64,000 nt of DNA from DSXF01 sp964387495. GTDB lineage: Bacteria; Chloroflexota; Anaerolineae; Anaerolineales; Villigracilaceae. A model generated the notes under the pieces. That model ran no database searches. It had not been told where the DNA came from and saw only the letters and a program-made list of their open reading frames with translations. The position numbers and the translations under genes were made by a program. Below are positions 26,984 to 36,470 of this stretch, piece after piece (position 1 is the first letter of the stretch; every line of letters begins with the position of its first letter). Location: the NCBI GenBank assembly GCA_964387495.1, contig CAYLXB010000004.1:1-64000 (forward strand). The letters run 5' to 3'.

Positions 26984-28144
26984 CTATTTTAATTTTTCTT
27001 TTTTCCCAAAGTCGCGATACAGGCTTAGAGGCGCCAGTATCTGCCTGGCTTCCTCGGCGCCAGCGCCGGTAATCCACTGGCCCAGGAATGTCGCCAGGCC
27101 GGGTCCCAGCATGTATCCTTGCCCGCACATGCCGACTGCATTCAGATAGCCTTCCAACCCATTGACTTCTCCCACAATGGGTGCCCCGTCCGGCGTCATT
27201 GGATACAGGCCGCGCCAGGTCCGGCGCACTTTGAGATTCTTCAGGCAGGGCATGATCTCCAGCATCCGTTTGGCCACCTGCGGCAGGAAAACCGATGTTT
27301 CGCGGCGATCCTTGCCAACGATGGGCGGGTTCGGTGTAATACAGAAGATGATCTGGCCGGTATGATGCTGGTAGAAATAGTAATTACTTGAATCGTCGGT
27401 CGGACGGATATCCACAACCATGGGCCGCAGGAAGGGAGCTACAGGCTCACTGATTCCGCCTTCGTGGGAGTCTGGGTTGACAGGCACATCCACCCCGGCC
27501 AACTGGGCAACTTCCCGTCCCCATGGTCCGGCAGCATTGACGACCATGTTGGCGGCGTAGCTGCCCTTCTCGGTGCTGACGCCTGTCACACGGCTGTTCT
27601 GGCGCAGTATCCCGGTCACGGCCTCCTTGTAGTGGAATTCGGCGCCGCGCATTTTCGCCTGTTTCTCAAAAGCCAGCGCTGAGAGCATGGGCGAAGCGCT
27701 GCCGTCGCCGGGGGAGAAAGTACCGCCGATCAGCCCATTCGGATTCAGGGCGGGGATGATCTCCAACAGCGCTTTTTTGTCATACCAGTCAATATCCAGG
27801 CCATATTGTTTCTGAATTAAAAGCAATTCCTTGAGTGTCTTTTCTTCTTCGGGGCGGTAGGCTACAAAGGAATAACCACCCTGTTCCCAGCCAATATCAT
27901 CGCCGTAAGTTTCCTGCCAGTTGGAGAAGATCTCGATGCTCTTCAGGCTGATGCGGATCTTTGCCGGGTCTGAGTGTGTCGCGCGGATGCCGCCAATGGC
28001 CTCCTTATTCGATCCCTGTCCGGCGCTGGCAAATTGTTCCAGTACCAGCACCTTTTGTCCGGCAGCGGCCAGCTGCCATGCCAATGGGGTTCCTACACTG
28101 CCTGCACCGATGATAATGGTATCGTATGTTTGTTGATTATTCAT
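26984..28144 (-). CDS. FAD-dependent amino-acid oxidoreductase, DadA/SoxB-like
   Basis: A 386-residue flavoprotein of the glycine oxidase / sarcosine oxidase beta family. The N-terminal FAD dinucleotide motif is IIGAGSVGTPLAWQLAAAG, with the ribose-binding acid in VLEQ. The C-terminal block GLYPMTPDGAPIVGEV is typical of the family. It oxidises a secondary or D-amino acid. The upstream gene encodes an alpha-type partner with Fe-S domains, as in opine oxidase, HcnB/HcnC or heteromeric proline dehydrogenases. The ATG at 28144 follows GGAG. Substrate not identifiable from sequence alone. Confidence 0.87.
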   Translation of the reverse strand: MNNQQTYDTIIIGAGSVGTPLAWQLAAAGQKVLVLEQFASAGQGSNKEAIGGIRATHSDPAKIRISLKSIEIFSNWQETYGDDIGWEQGGYSFVAYRPEEEKTLKELLLIQKQYGLDIDWYDKKALLEIIPALNPNGLIGGTFSPGDGSASPMLSALAFEKQAKMRGAEFHYKEAVTGILRQNSRVTGVSTEKGSYAANMVVNAAGPWGREVAQLAGVDVPVNPDSHEGGISEPVAPFLRPMVVDIRPTDDSSNYYFYQHHTGQIIFCITPNPPIVGKDRRETSVFLPQVAKRMLEIMPCLKNLKVRRTWRGLYPMTPDGAPIVGEVNGLEGYLNAVGMCGQGYMLGPGLATFLGQWITGAGAEEARQILAPLSLYRDFGKKEKLK

Positions 28145-28165
28145 CCCAATCTCCAATCGCTTTGC

Positions 28166-30250
28166 CTACTCTTCCAGGCCGGCCAGAACACCCAGCGGCA
28201 CTTCCACAAACAGCGGGCGGGCTACATTCTCGGTGACTTCTGACATTGGCACACCCAACTCACGGAAAGCACGCTTGATCAGGCTGCCGCAGGTTTTGCC
28301 GCCGCAGGCGCCCATGCCTGCCCGCGTGATGGCCTTGATCTCGTTCATGTCATGCACGCCGGATTGGATGATGGCTTTGATTTCGGCAAGGCTCACCCGT
28401 TCACAGCGGCACACGATCAGGTCATCGGTCAGGCGTTCGACATACTGCTCCTGTGGGGCGCTGACTTCCTTATTCTGGACCTCGATACCGGCGATCTTGT
28501 TGGCGATCTCACGCGGCGCGCGCACTTTAACCAGTACCGTACGGTCTGTGGCTTTGCCGATGCGGGTGCGCACTACTTCCACCCTGCCCAGGGCTGTCCC
28601 GGTTGTGTCGATGACTGTCACATAATCTCCAACGTTGATCGAACCTTTCTCGAATTCGTAGGGGATTGTTACCAGGGCGGTATCTTCCGGCTCCTTGCGG
28701 ATATCCACCAGTGTGACGGCCAGGCCCGGACAGATCGTGATGCACTTTTCACAGGCAATGCACACCACGCCCAATTTCTTGGCGATATAGTCCGGCACCT
28801 TGCGGATATCGGTCTCGTCGATCACGATTGCACCCTGGGAGCAAACCGATGTACATGGGTTGCACGGGATTTCCTGGCTGCAGTGTAGAACCGGGTAGAC
28901 TGTTTCGTCATCCGGGATGGTTTCATGAGTGATTTCACCTGGGCGGGATTTGAGGATTTCAGCAGTTTTGAACCAGTCGTCCGGGATTTCGGGAACGTCG
29001 CAGCCCAGGAAGCGGGCGATCTCCAGGCCGCGGATCTTGCCGGAGAACATGGCTGCTGAGGCTTCTGCCACTTCATCTGCATCGCCTGCTGCAAAGGCTG
29101 GCAAGCCGAATTCATTGGCCTTCTTGTAAAATTCATCCACCGGATCCAGGCCCACGGCAATCAGCAAGGTATCACAGGCATAAGTCTTTTCGGTGCCGGG
29201 AATGGGCTTCCAATCCTTATCGATTGCTGCCACGGTGACCGATTCGACTGCATCGGTGCCGTTGGCACTCAAAATGGTGTGCGAGGTATAAACCGGCACC
29301 CCCATGCGTACCAGTTTATCCTTGTGGACTTTATAACCGCCGCACTCCGGCAAGGCTTCCACCAGTCCGGCCACCTCGATCCCGGCCTGGAGAGCGTGGT
29401 AGCCGGCAATCAGGCCCACATTGCCGCCACCTACGATGAACAGACGTTCGGAGCAGCGCACCAAGTCACGGTTGACCAGGGTCTGGAAGGCGCCTGCGCC
29501 ATAAACCCCCGGCAGGGTATTGCCTTTAAAGGTCAATGATTTTTCACGTGCTCCCGTGGCTACCAGAATCACTTTGGGTTCAATCAGCACATAATCTTTT
29601 CCATCGCGTACCACACCAACTTTTTTATCGCTGTAGACGGCTACTGCGGTGGTATTGATCCAAATGCTCACGGAGGGGAAGTTGGTCAGGTCATCTGACA
29701 ATTTGGTGGCGATATCAATGCCGCGTGTGCCGGCATAGCAGGCATTGATCGAGCCGAAGAAGCGGTGAGTTTGCAGGACAAGCTTTCCACCCAGGCGGTG
29801 TTTGTCGTCGACAACGAGGGTCTGGATACCGCGCTGCCCCAGTTCAATGGCTGCCGAAAGCCCTGCCGGACCGCCGCCGATGATCAGGCAGTCCACCTGT
29901 ATGTTTTCTACTGGCTTGAACCCTGTAACTTTCTTTGCATCAGGCAGCCGGGGCAGCGACAGCACCGGCTCGACGGCCATGCCCTGTTTGACCAGCGTCA
30001 TGCACGATTTGACAGGCAGGCCATCCGCGATCACGGTACATTGGGCGCACTGGCCGTTGGCGCAGAAAATCCCCTGAGGGGAACCGTCCTTGGGATGGTA
30101 GCCAAAAGTGCGGATGCCGTTTGCGAACAGGGCGGTGGCGATTGTCTCACCAGCCTGGGCTTGCAGCAATTGGCCTTTCCAACTGAATTCGATTATTTCC
30201 CGTTCAGGGATGGGGAGAATGGGGTGGGAGGTAATCCGATAGTCCTTCAT
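28166..30250 (-). CDS. Multidomain Fe-S/FAD oxidoreductase subunit (SoxA/HcnA-B-like)
   Basis: A 694-residue protein. Domains in order: an N-terminal [2Fe-2S] ferredoxin-like domain (about 10-95, CANGQCAQC); an FAD/NAD(P) disulfide-oxidoreductase core with GGGPAGLSAAIELG and GGGNVGLIAGYHAL; a ferredoxin-like insert with CNPCTSVC and CIACEKCITICPG; and a C-terminal BFD-type [2Fe-2S] domain (CRCERVSLAEI, CGGKTC). This is the electron-accepting alpha partner of the downstream DadA-like subunit. The ATG at 30250 follows AAGGAAA. The internal 4Fe-4S segment is less common in aerobic homologues and suggests coupling to low-potential carriers. Confidence 0.86.
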   Translation of the reverse strand: MKDYRITSHPILPIPEREIIEFSWKGQLLQAQAGETIATALFANGIRTFGYHPKDGSPQGIFCANGQCAQCTVIADGLPVKSCMTLVKQGMAVEPVLSLPRLPDAKKVTGFKPVENIQVDCLIIGGGPAGLSAAIELGQRGIQTLVVDDKHRLGGKLVLQTHRFFGSINACYAGTRGIDIATKLSDDLTNFPSVSIWINTTAVAVYSDKKVGVVRDGKDYVLIEPKVILVATGAREKSLTFKGNTLPGVYGAGAFQTLVNRDLVRCSERLFIVGGGNVGLIAGYHALQAGIEVAGLVEALPECGGYKVHKDKLVRMGVPVYTSHTILSANGTDAVESVTVAAIDKDWKPIPGTEKTYACDTLLIAVGLDPVDEFYKKANEFGLPAFAAGDADEVAEASAAMFSGKIRGLEIARFLGCDVPEIPDDWFKTAEILKSRPGEITHETIPDDETVYPVLHCSQEIPCNPCTSVCSQGAIVIDETDIRKVPDYIAKKLGVVCIACEKCITICPGLAVTLVDIRKEPEDTALVTIPYEFEKGSINVGDYVTVIDTTGTALGRVEVVRTRIGKATDRTVLVKVRAPREIANKIAGIEVQNKEVSAPQEQYVERLTDDLIVCRCERVSLAEIKAIIQSGVHDMNEIKAITRAGMGACGGKTCGSLIKRAFRELGVPMSEVTENVARPLFVEVPLGVLAGLEE

Positions 30251-30436
30251 GTAGGTTTCCTTATGTACCATCATGGTTATGATTTAAGCGAAGTACCTGT
30301 TGATGCATAAAGATATTGTTGGTCAGGTGCTTGTTCATTGGGCATAGCATAGCAAAGCCTGCCTTGACATGCTAGTGACAATTATCACGAACTTGGGGTA
30401 TTTGAGTACACACTTCGCGCTGTACCACGTTAAACA

Positions 30437-30468
30437 GTAATGCGGCCCATCCGGAGGGGCCGCATTAC
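30437..30468 (-). terminator. Hairpin after dnaA
   Basis: A 12-bp perfect inverted repeat GTAATGCGGCCC/GGGCCGCATTAC (30437-30448 with 30457-30468) lies 29 nt beyond the dnaA stop. The following minus-strand sequence is only weakly U-rich, so termination may be partial. Confidence 0.65.
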
Positions 30469-30496
30469 CTTGTTGGGGGATAAGCGTGGCCGGGCT

Positions 30497-31849
30497 TCAG
30501 GCCGCCGCCGTGGGACTGTATATTTGTTGGCGGATCTCGCTTATCTTCTTGCCGAGTTTCGACCCGGCATCATCTTTGATCTCTTTGGATATTTTTGCGA
30601 TCGCATACATCACGGTGGTATGGTCGCGTCCTCCCAGCACTTCACCGATCTGGGGCAGGGAGGCATTTACTTCCTCGCGCAGCAGGTACATGGCCACCTG
30701 CCGAGGCAGGGCCACCGCACGCGAACGGTCACGTCCCAGCAGTTTTTCGGTCGTTAGGTTGTACGAGCGTGCCACCAGGTCCACAATACGCTCAGGCCGG
30801 ATGTCGCTGTGCTGGGGCAGCAAATCGGCCAGTGCCACCTCTGCCATCTGGATGTTTATGGGCAGGCCGCTCAGGTCGGCAAAAGCCACAATGCGATTGA
30901 GTGCGCCTTCCAGTTCGCGAATATTGGACTGTACCCGGCGGGCGATGATGTCCAGGATTTCATTTGGCACATAGCGGCCGTTATGGTCGGCTTTTGAGTG
31001 CAGGATGGCCAGGCGGGTTTCGATATCGGGCGGCTGGATATCGGCGGTGAGACCCCATTCGAAGCGGGAACGCAGGCGCTCCTCCAGTGTCACCAGTGAC
31101 TTGGGCGGCCGGTCGGATGAAACGATGACCTGCTTGTCCTGCCCGTGCAGGTGATTGAAGGTATGGAAGAATTCTTCCTGGGTGTATTCTTTGCCGGCAA
31201 TGAACTGGATATCGTCGATCAACAATACGTCAATGCTGCGGTATTTCTCGCGGAAGGCCGGCGTGGTATGCGTGCGGATGGCATTGATCAGGTCGTTGGT
31301 GAACTCTTCCGATGAAACGTATAGCACTGTCTGCCCGTGTTCCTGGCAAGCATTGCCGATGGCATGCAGCAGATGCGTTTTGCCTAATCCGACGCCACCG
31401 TACAAAAAGAGCGGATTATAGGCCCGTGCCGGCTTATCGGCCACGGCCTGGGCAGCAGCATGTGCCAGCCGGTTGCCCGATCCGACCACAAAATTATCAA
31501 AAGTATAGCGGGAGTTCAGGGTGGGGTTGCGCGGCCTGGAAACGGTCCGAGGTGCTGCCTCGCCCGTCTCGGTAACAGGTTCTGATTGGATCACTGCCTC
31601 TCCGGCTTGGGCCACGGTAAAATTTACCTGTACATTGCTGTTCAGAATACCAAGCAGAAGTCGATCGACTGTGCTCGAAAGACGACTCTCCAGCCAATCG
31701 CGTGCATACGCATTGCGTACACACACAGTCAGTACATTGCCATCATATCCAAGAGCGTGGGTGTCGCGCACCCATGTATCGAACGATGCCTTGGACATTT
31801 CCATTTGAAGTTGCCCGAGTACAGACTGCCAGGCTTGCTCTGCATTCAT
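30497..31849 (-). CDS. dnaA: Chromosomal replication initiator DnaA
   Basis: A 450-residue DnaA. The N-terminal helicase-loading domain is at about 1-85. The AAA+ core has Walker A GGVGLGKTHLLHAIG and Walker B VLLIDDIQFIAG. The C-terminal DNA-binding helix-turn-helix carries the signature GRDHTTVMYAI. I prefer the ATG at 31849, preceded by GGAG, over one four codons upstream. dnaN, recF and rpmH are not adjacent, so the classical origin cluster is broken up here, and the upstream gap lacks recognisable DnaA boxes. Confidence 0.97.
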   Translation of the reverse strand: MNAEQAWQSVLGQLQMEMSKASFDTWVRDTHALGYDGNVLTVCVRNAYARDWLESRLSSTVDRLLLGILNSNVQVNFTVAQAGEAVIQSEPVTETGEAAPRTVSRPRNPTLNSRYTFDNFVVGSGNRLAHAAAQAVADKPARAYNPLFLYGGVGLGKTHLLHAIGNACQEHGQTVLYVSSEEFTNDLINAIRTHTTPAFREKYRSIDVLLIDDIQFIAGKEYTQEEFFHTFNHLHGQDKQVIVSSDRPPKSLVTLEERLRSRFEWGLTADIQPPDIETRLAILHSKADHNGRYVPNEILDIIARRVQSNIRELEGALNRIVAFADLSGLPINIQMAEVALADLLPQHSDIRPERIVDLVARSYNLTTEKLLGRDRSRAVALPRQVAMYLLREEVNASLPQIGEVLGGRDHTTVMYAIAKISKEIKDDAGSKLGKKISEIRQQIYSPTAAA

Positions 31850-32316
31850 AGCGGCTCCCATGTAGCGGGTTTGAGGTATAGGTGACTATACCGCCGGACA
31901 TGTCCAGCGGATTGGTCAGGGATATTTCTTTGTCGAACATCACACAACCAGGGGGTTGGATGTGCCTCCAAGTAGCGCATCCTGTATCAGCGTCGTTATA
32001 CATTCTAGCAGAAAACCCACCTGCTGACCACACGATAAACCTACGCTACCTTAAAAACTTGCAAAATTTTAAGGCGCCGCAATGTTAAAGACCCGCTTAG
32101 GAGATCTTTAATATCCCTGGGTTGTTTCGAACAAGTGTTTCAGCCAAAGACATCCTGAACACACGCCCCCCCCCCATATCTGGGGTTCAAGGCTGTTATT
32201 TCCCCGCATACACCATATCTGTCTTAAAAAAACAACCTGTAAACACCTTGAAACCACCCCGGACTAAGATGCAAAATCTCGTGATTCGTTCAGGCTTTTC
32301 CAGAGGAAATATGCTG
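31850..32316 (-). other. Intergenic region upstream of dnaA
   Basis: About 470 nt with no gene. It holds the palindrome at 31875-31892, a possible minus-strand promoter (TGGTCA, 17-nt spacer, TAGAAT, between about 32000 and 32030) and a homopolymer C run near 32165. I looked for TTATCCACA-type DnaA boxes on both strands and saw none closer than two mismatches, so I do not call an origin. Confidence 0.5.
31875..31892. promoter_or_regulatory. Perfect palindrome just upstream of dnaA
   Basis: GGTATAG-N4-CTATACC, a perfect 7-bp inverted repeat 26 nt before the dnaA start codon. Its position in the leader or at the promoter suggests an operator for a dimeric regulator; the regulator is unknown. 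Confidence 0.45.
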
Positions 32317-33993
32317 TTAACGGGTGGCGCTGCGCGGTACCCAGGCCAGAATGGTCGTTCCCTCTCCCAGGGTGGATGAGATATCCACCTCGCCGCCCAC
32401 GCTGCGAGCCCTGGTCTGCATGTTAGCCAGGCCATGGCCAATAGTCAGGTTCATTTTTTCCAGGTCGAAGCCGTGTCCATCGTCCCGCACTTCCATCAGC
32501 ACACGGTCGGCTGCTGTGAAGACCGCCACCTCGACGTGTTTGGCGTTCGCGTGCTTGGCCGCATTGGCCAGCGCCTCCTGGCAGATATGGAAGAGTGTGA
32601 GTGCATGGGTGGGAGGAAGGTCGTTCAATTCTTCTTTGGGGCTGGTCAGAGCGGTTTCGGCCAGTGTGTTGGCGCGGAATTCAGCCAACAAGCGCTTCAG
32701 CCCATCCACCAAGCCCTCGCCGCTCATCTGGCGTGGGCGCAGGTCGAGGATGTAGGCACGGATATCGCGGATTGTCTGGTTCAAATCCGCAATGGCCTGC
32801 TGGATGCGTATCTTGGCATCCTTGGGGTTCTCGTCGACGGCGTGGTAAATGGTTTCCAGAAACAAACCTACCCCAAAAATGGACTGGATGATTCCATCAT
32901 GCAAGTCCATGCCGATCCGTTCTCGTTCTTCCAGTACGGCGATACGCCGTGCATTGCTGTGCAAGCGGGCATTTTCGATTGCCAGGCCAGCCCAATGGCC
33001 AACTGCATTGAGCAGTTGGATATCGCGCTCATCGAAGGGTTCCCGGCTGCGTGTAGCCAGACTAAGAACGCCCATCATGTTCTCGCTGGATTTCAGCGGG
33101 ATGCAGACCAATTGACGGAAACCGGCTTCCACCACGGCATCGCGCAGGTAGCGCATATCGCTTGCCAGATCATCACTGACGATCGACTCCCCGTTCTGTG
33201 CCACCAGACCCACGATACCCTCACCGATCTTGAAGCGGCTGCGTGTCCAGAAAGCCTCTGCCGCCTGTCCACGATGTAGTACCAGACTCAGGGTTCTCCG
33301 GTCTTCTTCCAGGATGAATAGTTCACCTGCCTCGACCTTCATGTAATTGATCACCAGACCCAGGGTGCGGTTGAGGATTTCTTCTAGGTCAAGCGAGGAG
33401 GTCAGCGCTGACGCAATATTGTTCAACAGCGTCATATCTTCCGTGCGGCGCGTCAGCGTGGCGTCGCGGGTGCGCAGGGCTTCGTACTGGCGGGCGTTTT
33501 TAATTGCGGTGCCTGCATATGCTGCCAGCATCTGGATGATCATTTCGTCATCCTGGGTAAAACGCTCGGCGTCGATTTTTTCGGTCAGATAGATTTGTCC
33601 CAGCTGCTCGTTGCCGCTGCGGATCGGTACTCCCAGGAATGAACGCATATGAGGGTGATTGGCCGGAAACCCAACGCTGCGCTTGTCAGTCGTCAGGTCT
33701 GCCAAGTTGATTGTCTCGGTCGTGTTCATCAGCGCGCCGATGAGCCCCAGCCCTCGAGGGGGGTGGGCCATGCGTTGCACTTCTTCTTCTGTAACTCCTA
33801 CGGTGATGAACTGTTTGAGTTTGCCCTCTTCGTCTAGCACCCCCACGGCAGCATAACGCGCCTCAGCCTGCTTACAGGCTAATTCAGCGATACGCTCCAG
33901 GAGCGTTTCCAACGAGACATCTTGAACCAGCTCCAGGCTGGCGCGGTGTAGTGCGATCAGCCTGTCCTGCAGTTGTTCTCGTGTCAAGAGCAT
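32317..33993 (-). CDS. GAF-domain sensor histidine kinase (NarL-partner type)
   Basis: A 558-residue soluble kinase. Two GAF domains (about 25-175 and 195-345) precede a HisKA_3-type dimerisation domain with the phospho-acceptor His in ERERIGMDLHDGIIQS. The HATPase domain follows (N-box HICQEALANAAKHA, G-box DDGHGFD and GHGLANM). There is no transmembrane segment, so it senses a cytoplasmic signal. No response regulator is adjacent. I start at the ATG at 33993 because GAGG lies eight bases upstream, rather than the GTG at 34002. It is divergent from the mevalonate operon. Confidence 0.88.
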   Translation of the reverse strand: MLLTREQLQDRLIALHRASLELVQDVSLETLLERIAELACKQAEARYAAVGVLDEEGKLKQFITVGVTEEEVQRMAHPPRGLGLIGALMNTTETINLADLTTDKRSVGFPANHPHMRSFLGVPIRSGNEQLGQIYLTEKIDAERFTQDDEMIIQMLAAYAGTAIKNARQYEALRTRDATLTRRTEDMTLLNNIASALTSSLDLEEILNRTLGLVINYMKVEAGELFILEEDRRTLSLVLHRGQAAEAFWTRSRFKIGEGIVGLVAQNGESIVSDDLASDMRYLRDAVVEAGFRQLVCIPLKSSENMMGVLSLATRSREPFDERDIQLLNAVGHWAGLAIENARLHSNARRIAVLEERERIGMDLHDGIIQSIFGVGLFLETIYHAVDENPKDAKIRIQQAIADLNQTIRDIRAYILDLRPRQMSGEGLVDGLKRLLAEFRANTLAETALTSPKEELNDLPPTHALTLFHICQEALANAAKHANAKHVEVAVFTAADRVLMEVRDDGHGFDLEKMNLTIGHGLANMQTRARSVGGEVDISSTLGEGTTILAWVPRSATR

Positions 33994-34094
33994 CGAATTC
34001 ACCTCAATAAGGACTATTATATCCGATTAAGGCAAGTCTGATAGGTTTTGCCAGAGGGCAGGTATATAATTTTTACGGAGTTTTTAGAAAACAC

Positions 34095-35372
34095 ATGCCT
34101 ACTTCTCGCATTCCGGGTTTTTACAACGAATCTCTTGGCCAGAGGCTCAAACTTGCCGCAGAGGCGGCAGGCCTGGTACCCGATGATTTGCTTCCCTTTC
34201 AGACAGGTGGTCTTGCAGCAGAGCAGGCCGACCATATGGTTGAGAATGCCATCGGGCTTCACTCTCTGCCGCTGGGCCTTGGGCTGAACTTTGTGGTCAA
34301 TGGCCGGGAGGTGCTTGTCCCGATGGCCATCGAAGAACCCTCCGTGGTAGCCGGGGCCTCCTTTATGGCCAAACTGGCTCGCGCCGGTGGTGGTTTCCGG
34401 GCCACCACCACGGCACCCAACATGATCGGCCAGATGCAAATTCTGGACCTGGCGGACATTTATACTGCCCGGATGGCTATTTATGAGCACAAGTCTGAAC
34501 TCCTGGAGGAGGCAGATGAAATTGACCCCGTCCTGAAAAAATTCGGCGGCGGAGCACGGGATTTGGAAGTGCGCCTGTTCGAGTCTTCACCGATTGGTCC
34601 ATTCCTGGTGGTGCATCTGATTTACGATGTGCGTGATGCCATGGGTGCCAATGCCATCAACACTGCCTGTGAACGGCTGGCCCCGCGCCTTGAACGTATT
34701 ACCGGCGGGCGCGTCCACCTGCGCATTCTCTCCAACCTGGCTGACCAGCGCCTGGCGCGTGTACGCTGCACCATCCCGGCCAGGGAATTGGCCTTTGAAG
34801 GTTATACCGGGGAGCAGGTGCGGGATGGCATCCTTGAAGCCTGGGCTTTTGCTGCCGCCGATCCTTACCGCGCCGCCACGCACAATAAAGGCATCATGAA
34901 CGGCGTGGATGCTGTTGTGATTGCCAGCGGCAATGACTGGCGCGCCATCGAGGCCGGGGCGCATGCTTATGCCGCATGCTCCGGGCGTTACACCAGCCTC
35001 TCCACCTGGGGCAGGGAGGTGGATGGCAGCCTGGTGGGCACACTCGAAATGCCCATGGCAGTTGGCATCGTCGGCGGCACTACCAAAGTTCACCCGGCGG
35101 CGCGCACTGCTCTCAAACTGATGGGCGTTACCACGGCTGCCCAACTGGCAGAGATCATTGTTTCGGTTGGGCTGGCGCAGAACCTGGCTGCCCTGCGGGC
35201 CCTGGCCACCGAAGGCATCCAGCGCGGCCACATGTCCCTGCATGCCCGCCAGGTGGCCATCGCTGCCGGCGCGACAGGTGACCTGATCGAAAAACTTGCC
35301 GCACAACTTGTTTCTGAAAAAGTCGTTCGCATTGATCGAGCCGAAGAAATTTTGAAAGCATGGAATCAATAA
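34095..35372 (+). CDS. mvaA: HMG-CoA reductase, class II
   Basis: A 425-residue class II HMG-CoA reductase, soluble and lacking the class I membrane anchor. It interconverts HMG-CoA and mevalonate. Catalytic landmarks: the Glu-containing ENAIGLHSLPLGLGL with EEPSVVAGAS, the Lys in THNKGIMNGVDA, the Asp in ASGNDWRAIEAGAHA, and the C-terminal His in HMSLHARQVAIAAGA. The neighbouring HMG-CoA synthase indicates use in the biosynthetic direction. A TATAAT at about 34067 may be its -10. First gene of a four-gene run. Confidence 0.94.
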   Translation: MPTSRIPGFYNESLGQRLKLAAEAAGLVPDDLLPFQTGGLAAEQADHMVENAIGLHSLPLGLGLNFVVNGREVLVPMAIEEPSVVAGASFMAKLARAGGGFRATTTAPNMIGQMQILDLADIYTARMAIYEHKSELLEEADEIDPVLKKFGGGARDLEVRLFESSPIGPFLVVHLIYDVRDAMGANAINTACERLAPRLERITGGRVHLRILSNLADQRLARVRCTIPARELAFEGYTGEQVRDGILEAWAFAAADPYRAATHNKGIMNGVDAVVIASGNDWRAIEAGAHAYAACSGRYTSLSTWGREVDGSLVGTLEMPMAVGIVGGTTKVHPAARTALKLMGVTTAAQLAEIIVSVGLAQNLAALRALATEGIQRGHMSLHARQVAIAAGATGDLIEKLAAQLVSEKVVRIDRAEEILKAWNQ

Positions 35373-35392
35373 TCTTGGAGTAAGGATAAAAA

Positions 35393-36454
35393 ATGCCTGA
35401 CAACACTCTCCTCAAACCCACCCTTCCCGTTGGAATCATCGGCTACGGGGCTTATGTGCCGCGCTATCGCGTCCCGGCGAAAGAAATCTCGCGCGTCTGG
35501 GCTGGCGGCAAAGGCGGCCTGCCCATCAAAGAAAAAGCCGTCCCCGGCCTGGATGAAGATGTGGCTACCATGTCCATCGAGGCCGCACGCAATGCCTTGC
35601 TGCGCGGCCCTGTGGACCCCGGTGAAATCCGCGCCGTCTGGGTCGGCTCCGAATCGCATCCCTATGCGGTCAAGCCCACCTCCACCATCGTGGCTGAGGC
35701 CATTGGTGCGGTTCCCAGCACCCAAGCCGCTGACTGGGAATTTGCCTGCAAGGCCGGCACCGAAGCCATGGTGGCTGCCATTGGCATGGTCGGTTCCGGG
35801 ATGGCGCATTATGCCCTGGCGATTGGCATGGATACCGCCCAGGGCCGCCCCGGCGATGCACTGGAATACACCGCGGGGGCAGGCGGCGCGGCTTTTTTGC
35901 TCGGCCCGGCATCTGAATCCCTGGCTGTCATCAATGCCACCTATTCCTACGTCACAGATACGCCCGATTTCTGGCGGCGCCCTGAGCAGAAATATCCGGA
36001 GCACGGTCTGCGTTTTACCGGTGAACCGGCTTATTTCAAGCACATCACCGAGGCTGGGAAGACCCTCATGGAGGCCAGCGGCACGACTGCCAAAGACTAC
36101 AAATATGCCGTCTTTCACCAGCCCAACACCAAATTCCCGCAGCGAGTGGCCGGGATGCTCGGCTTCAGCAAGGAGCAGATCACGACCGGCTTGCTCGTGC
36201 CGGTGATCGGCAATACGTACGCGGGTGCAGCCGTGATCGGCCTCACCGCCATCCTGGATGTTGCCGAGCCGGGCGACCGGATTTTGATGGTCTCCTTTGG
36301 TTCCGGAGCCGGTTCGGATGCCTTCGACATCCTTGTTACCGATGCGGTCAAGGAACGCCAGGAGCAGGCCCTCAAGACCCAGGACTATATCGCCCGCCGT
36401 ACCGAGATCGACTACGCCACCTACGTACGCTACCGCGGCAAGCTGGCCAAGTAG
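35393..36454 (+). CDS. HMG-CoA synthase, archaeal type
   Basis: A 353-residue thiolase-fold HMG-CoA synthase, shorter than eukaryotic forms and like the archaeal branch. It condenses acetyl-CoA with acetoacetyl-CoA. The active-site Cys is in WEFACKAGTEAM (about residue 115) and the catalytic His in VFHQPNTKFPQRVAG, with SESHPYAVKP and GRPGDALEYTAGAG also conserved. In archaea this enzyme forms a complex with a thiolase and a DUF35 protein; both follow here in the same order. Start supported by a GGAG in the 20-nt gap after mvaA. Confidence 0.93.
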   Translation: MPDNTLLKPTLPVGIIGYGAYVPRYRVPAKEISRVWAGGKGGLPIKEKAVPGLDEDVATMSIEAARNALLRGPVDPGEIRAVWVGSESHPYAVKPTSTIVAEAIGAVPSTQAADWEFACKAGTEAMVAAIGMVGSGMAHYALAIGMDTAQGRPGDALEYTAGAGGAAFLLGPASESLAVINATYSYVTDTPDFWRRPEQKYPEHGLRFTGEPAYFKHITEAGKTLMEASGTTAKDYKYAVFHQPNTKFPQRVAGMLGFSKEQITTGLLVPVIGNTYAGAAVIGLTAILDVAEPGDRILMVSFGSGAGSDAFDILVTDAVKERQEQALKTQDYIARRTEIDYATYVRYRGKLAK

Positions 36455-36470
36455 GGGGGACGGAGCAGCC

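Noticed and set aside
31850..32316. Possible replication origin next to dnaA.
   Set aside because: No TTATCCACA-like boxes within one mismatch on either strand and no convincing AT-rich unwinding element.
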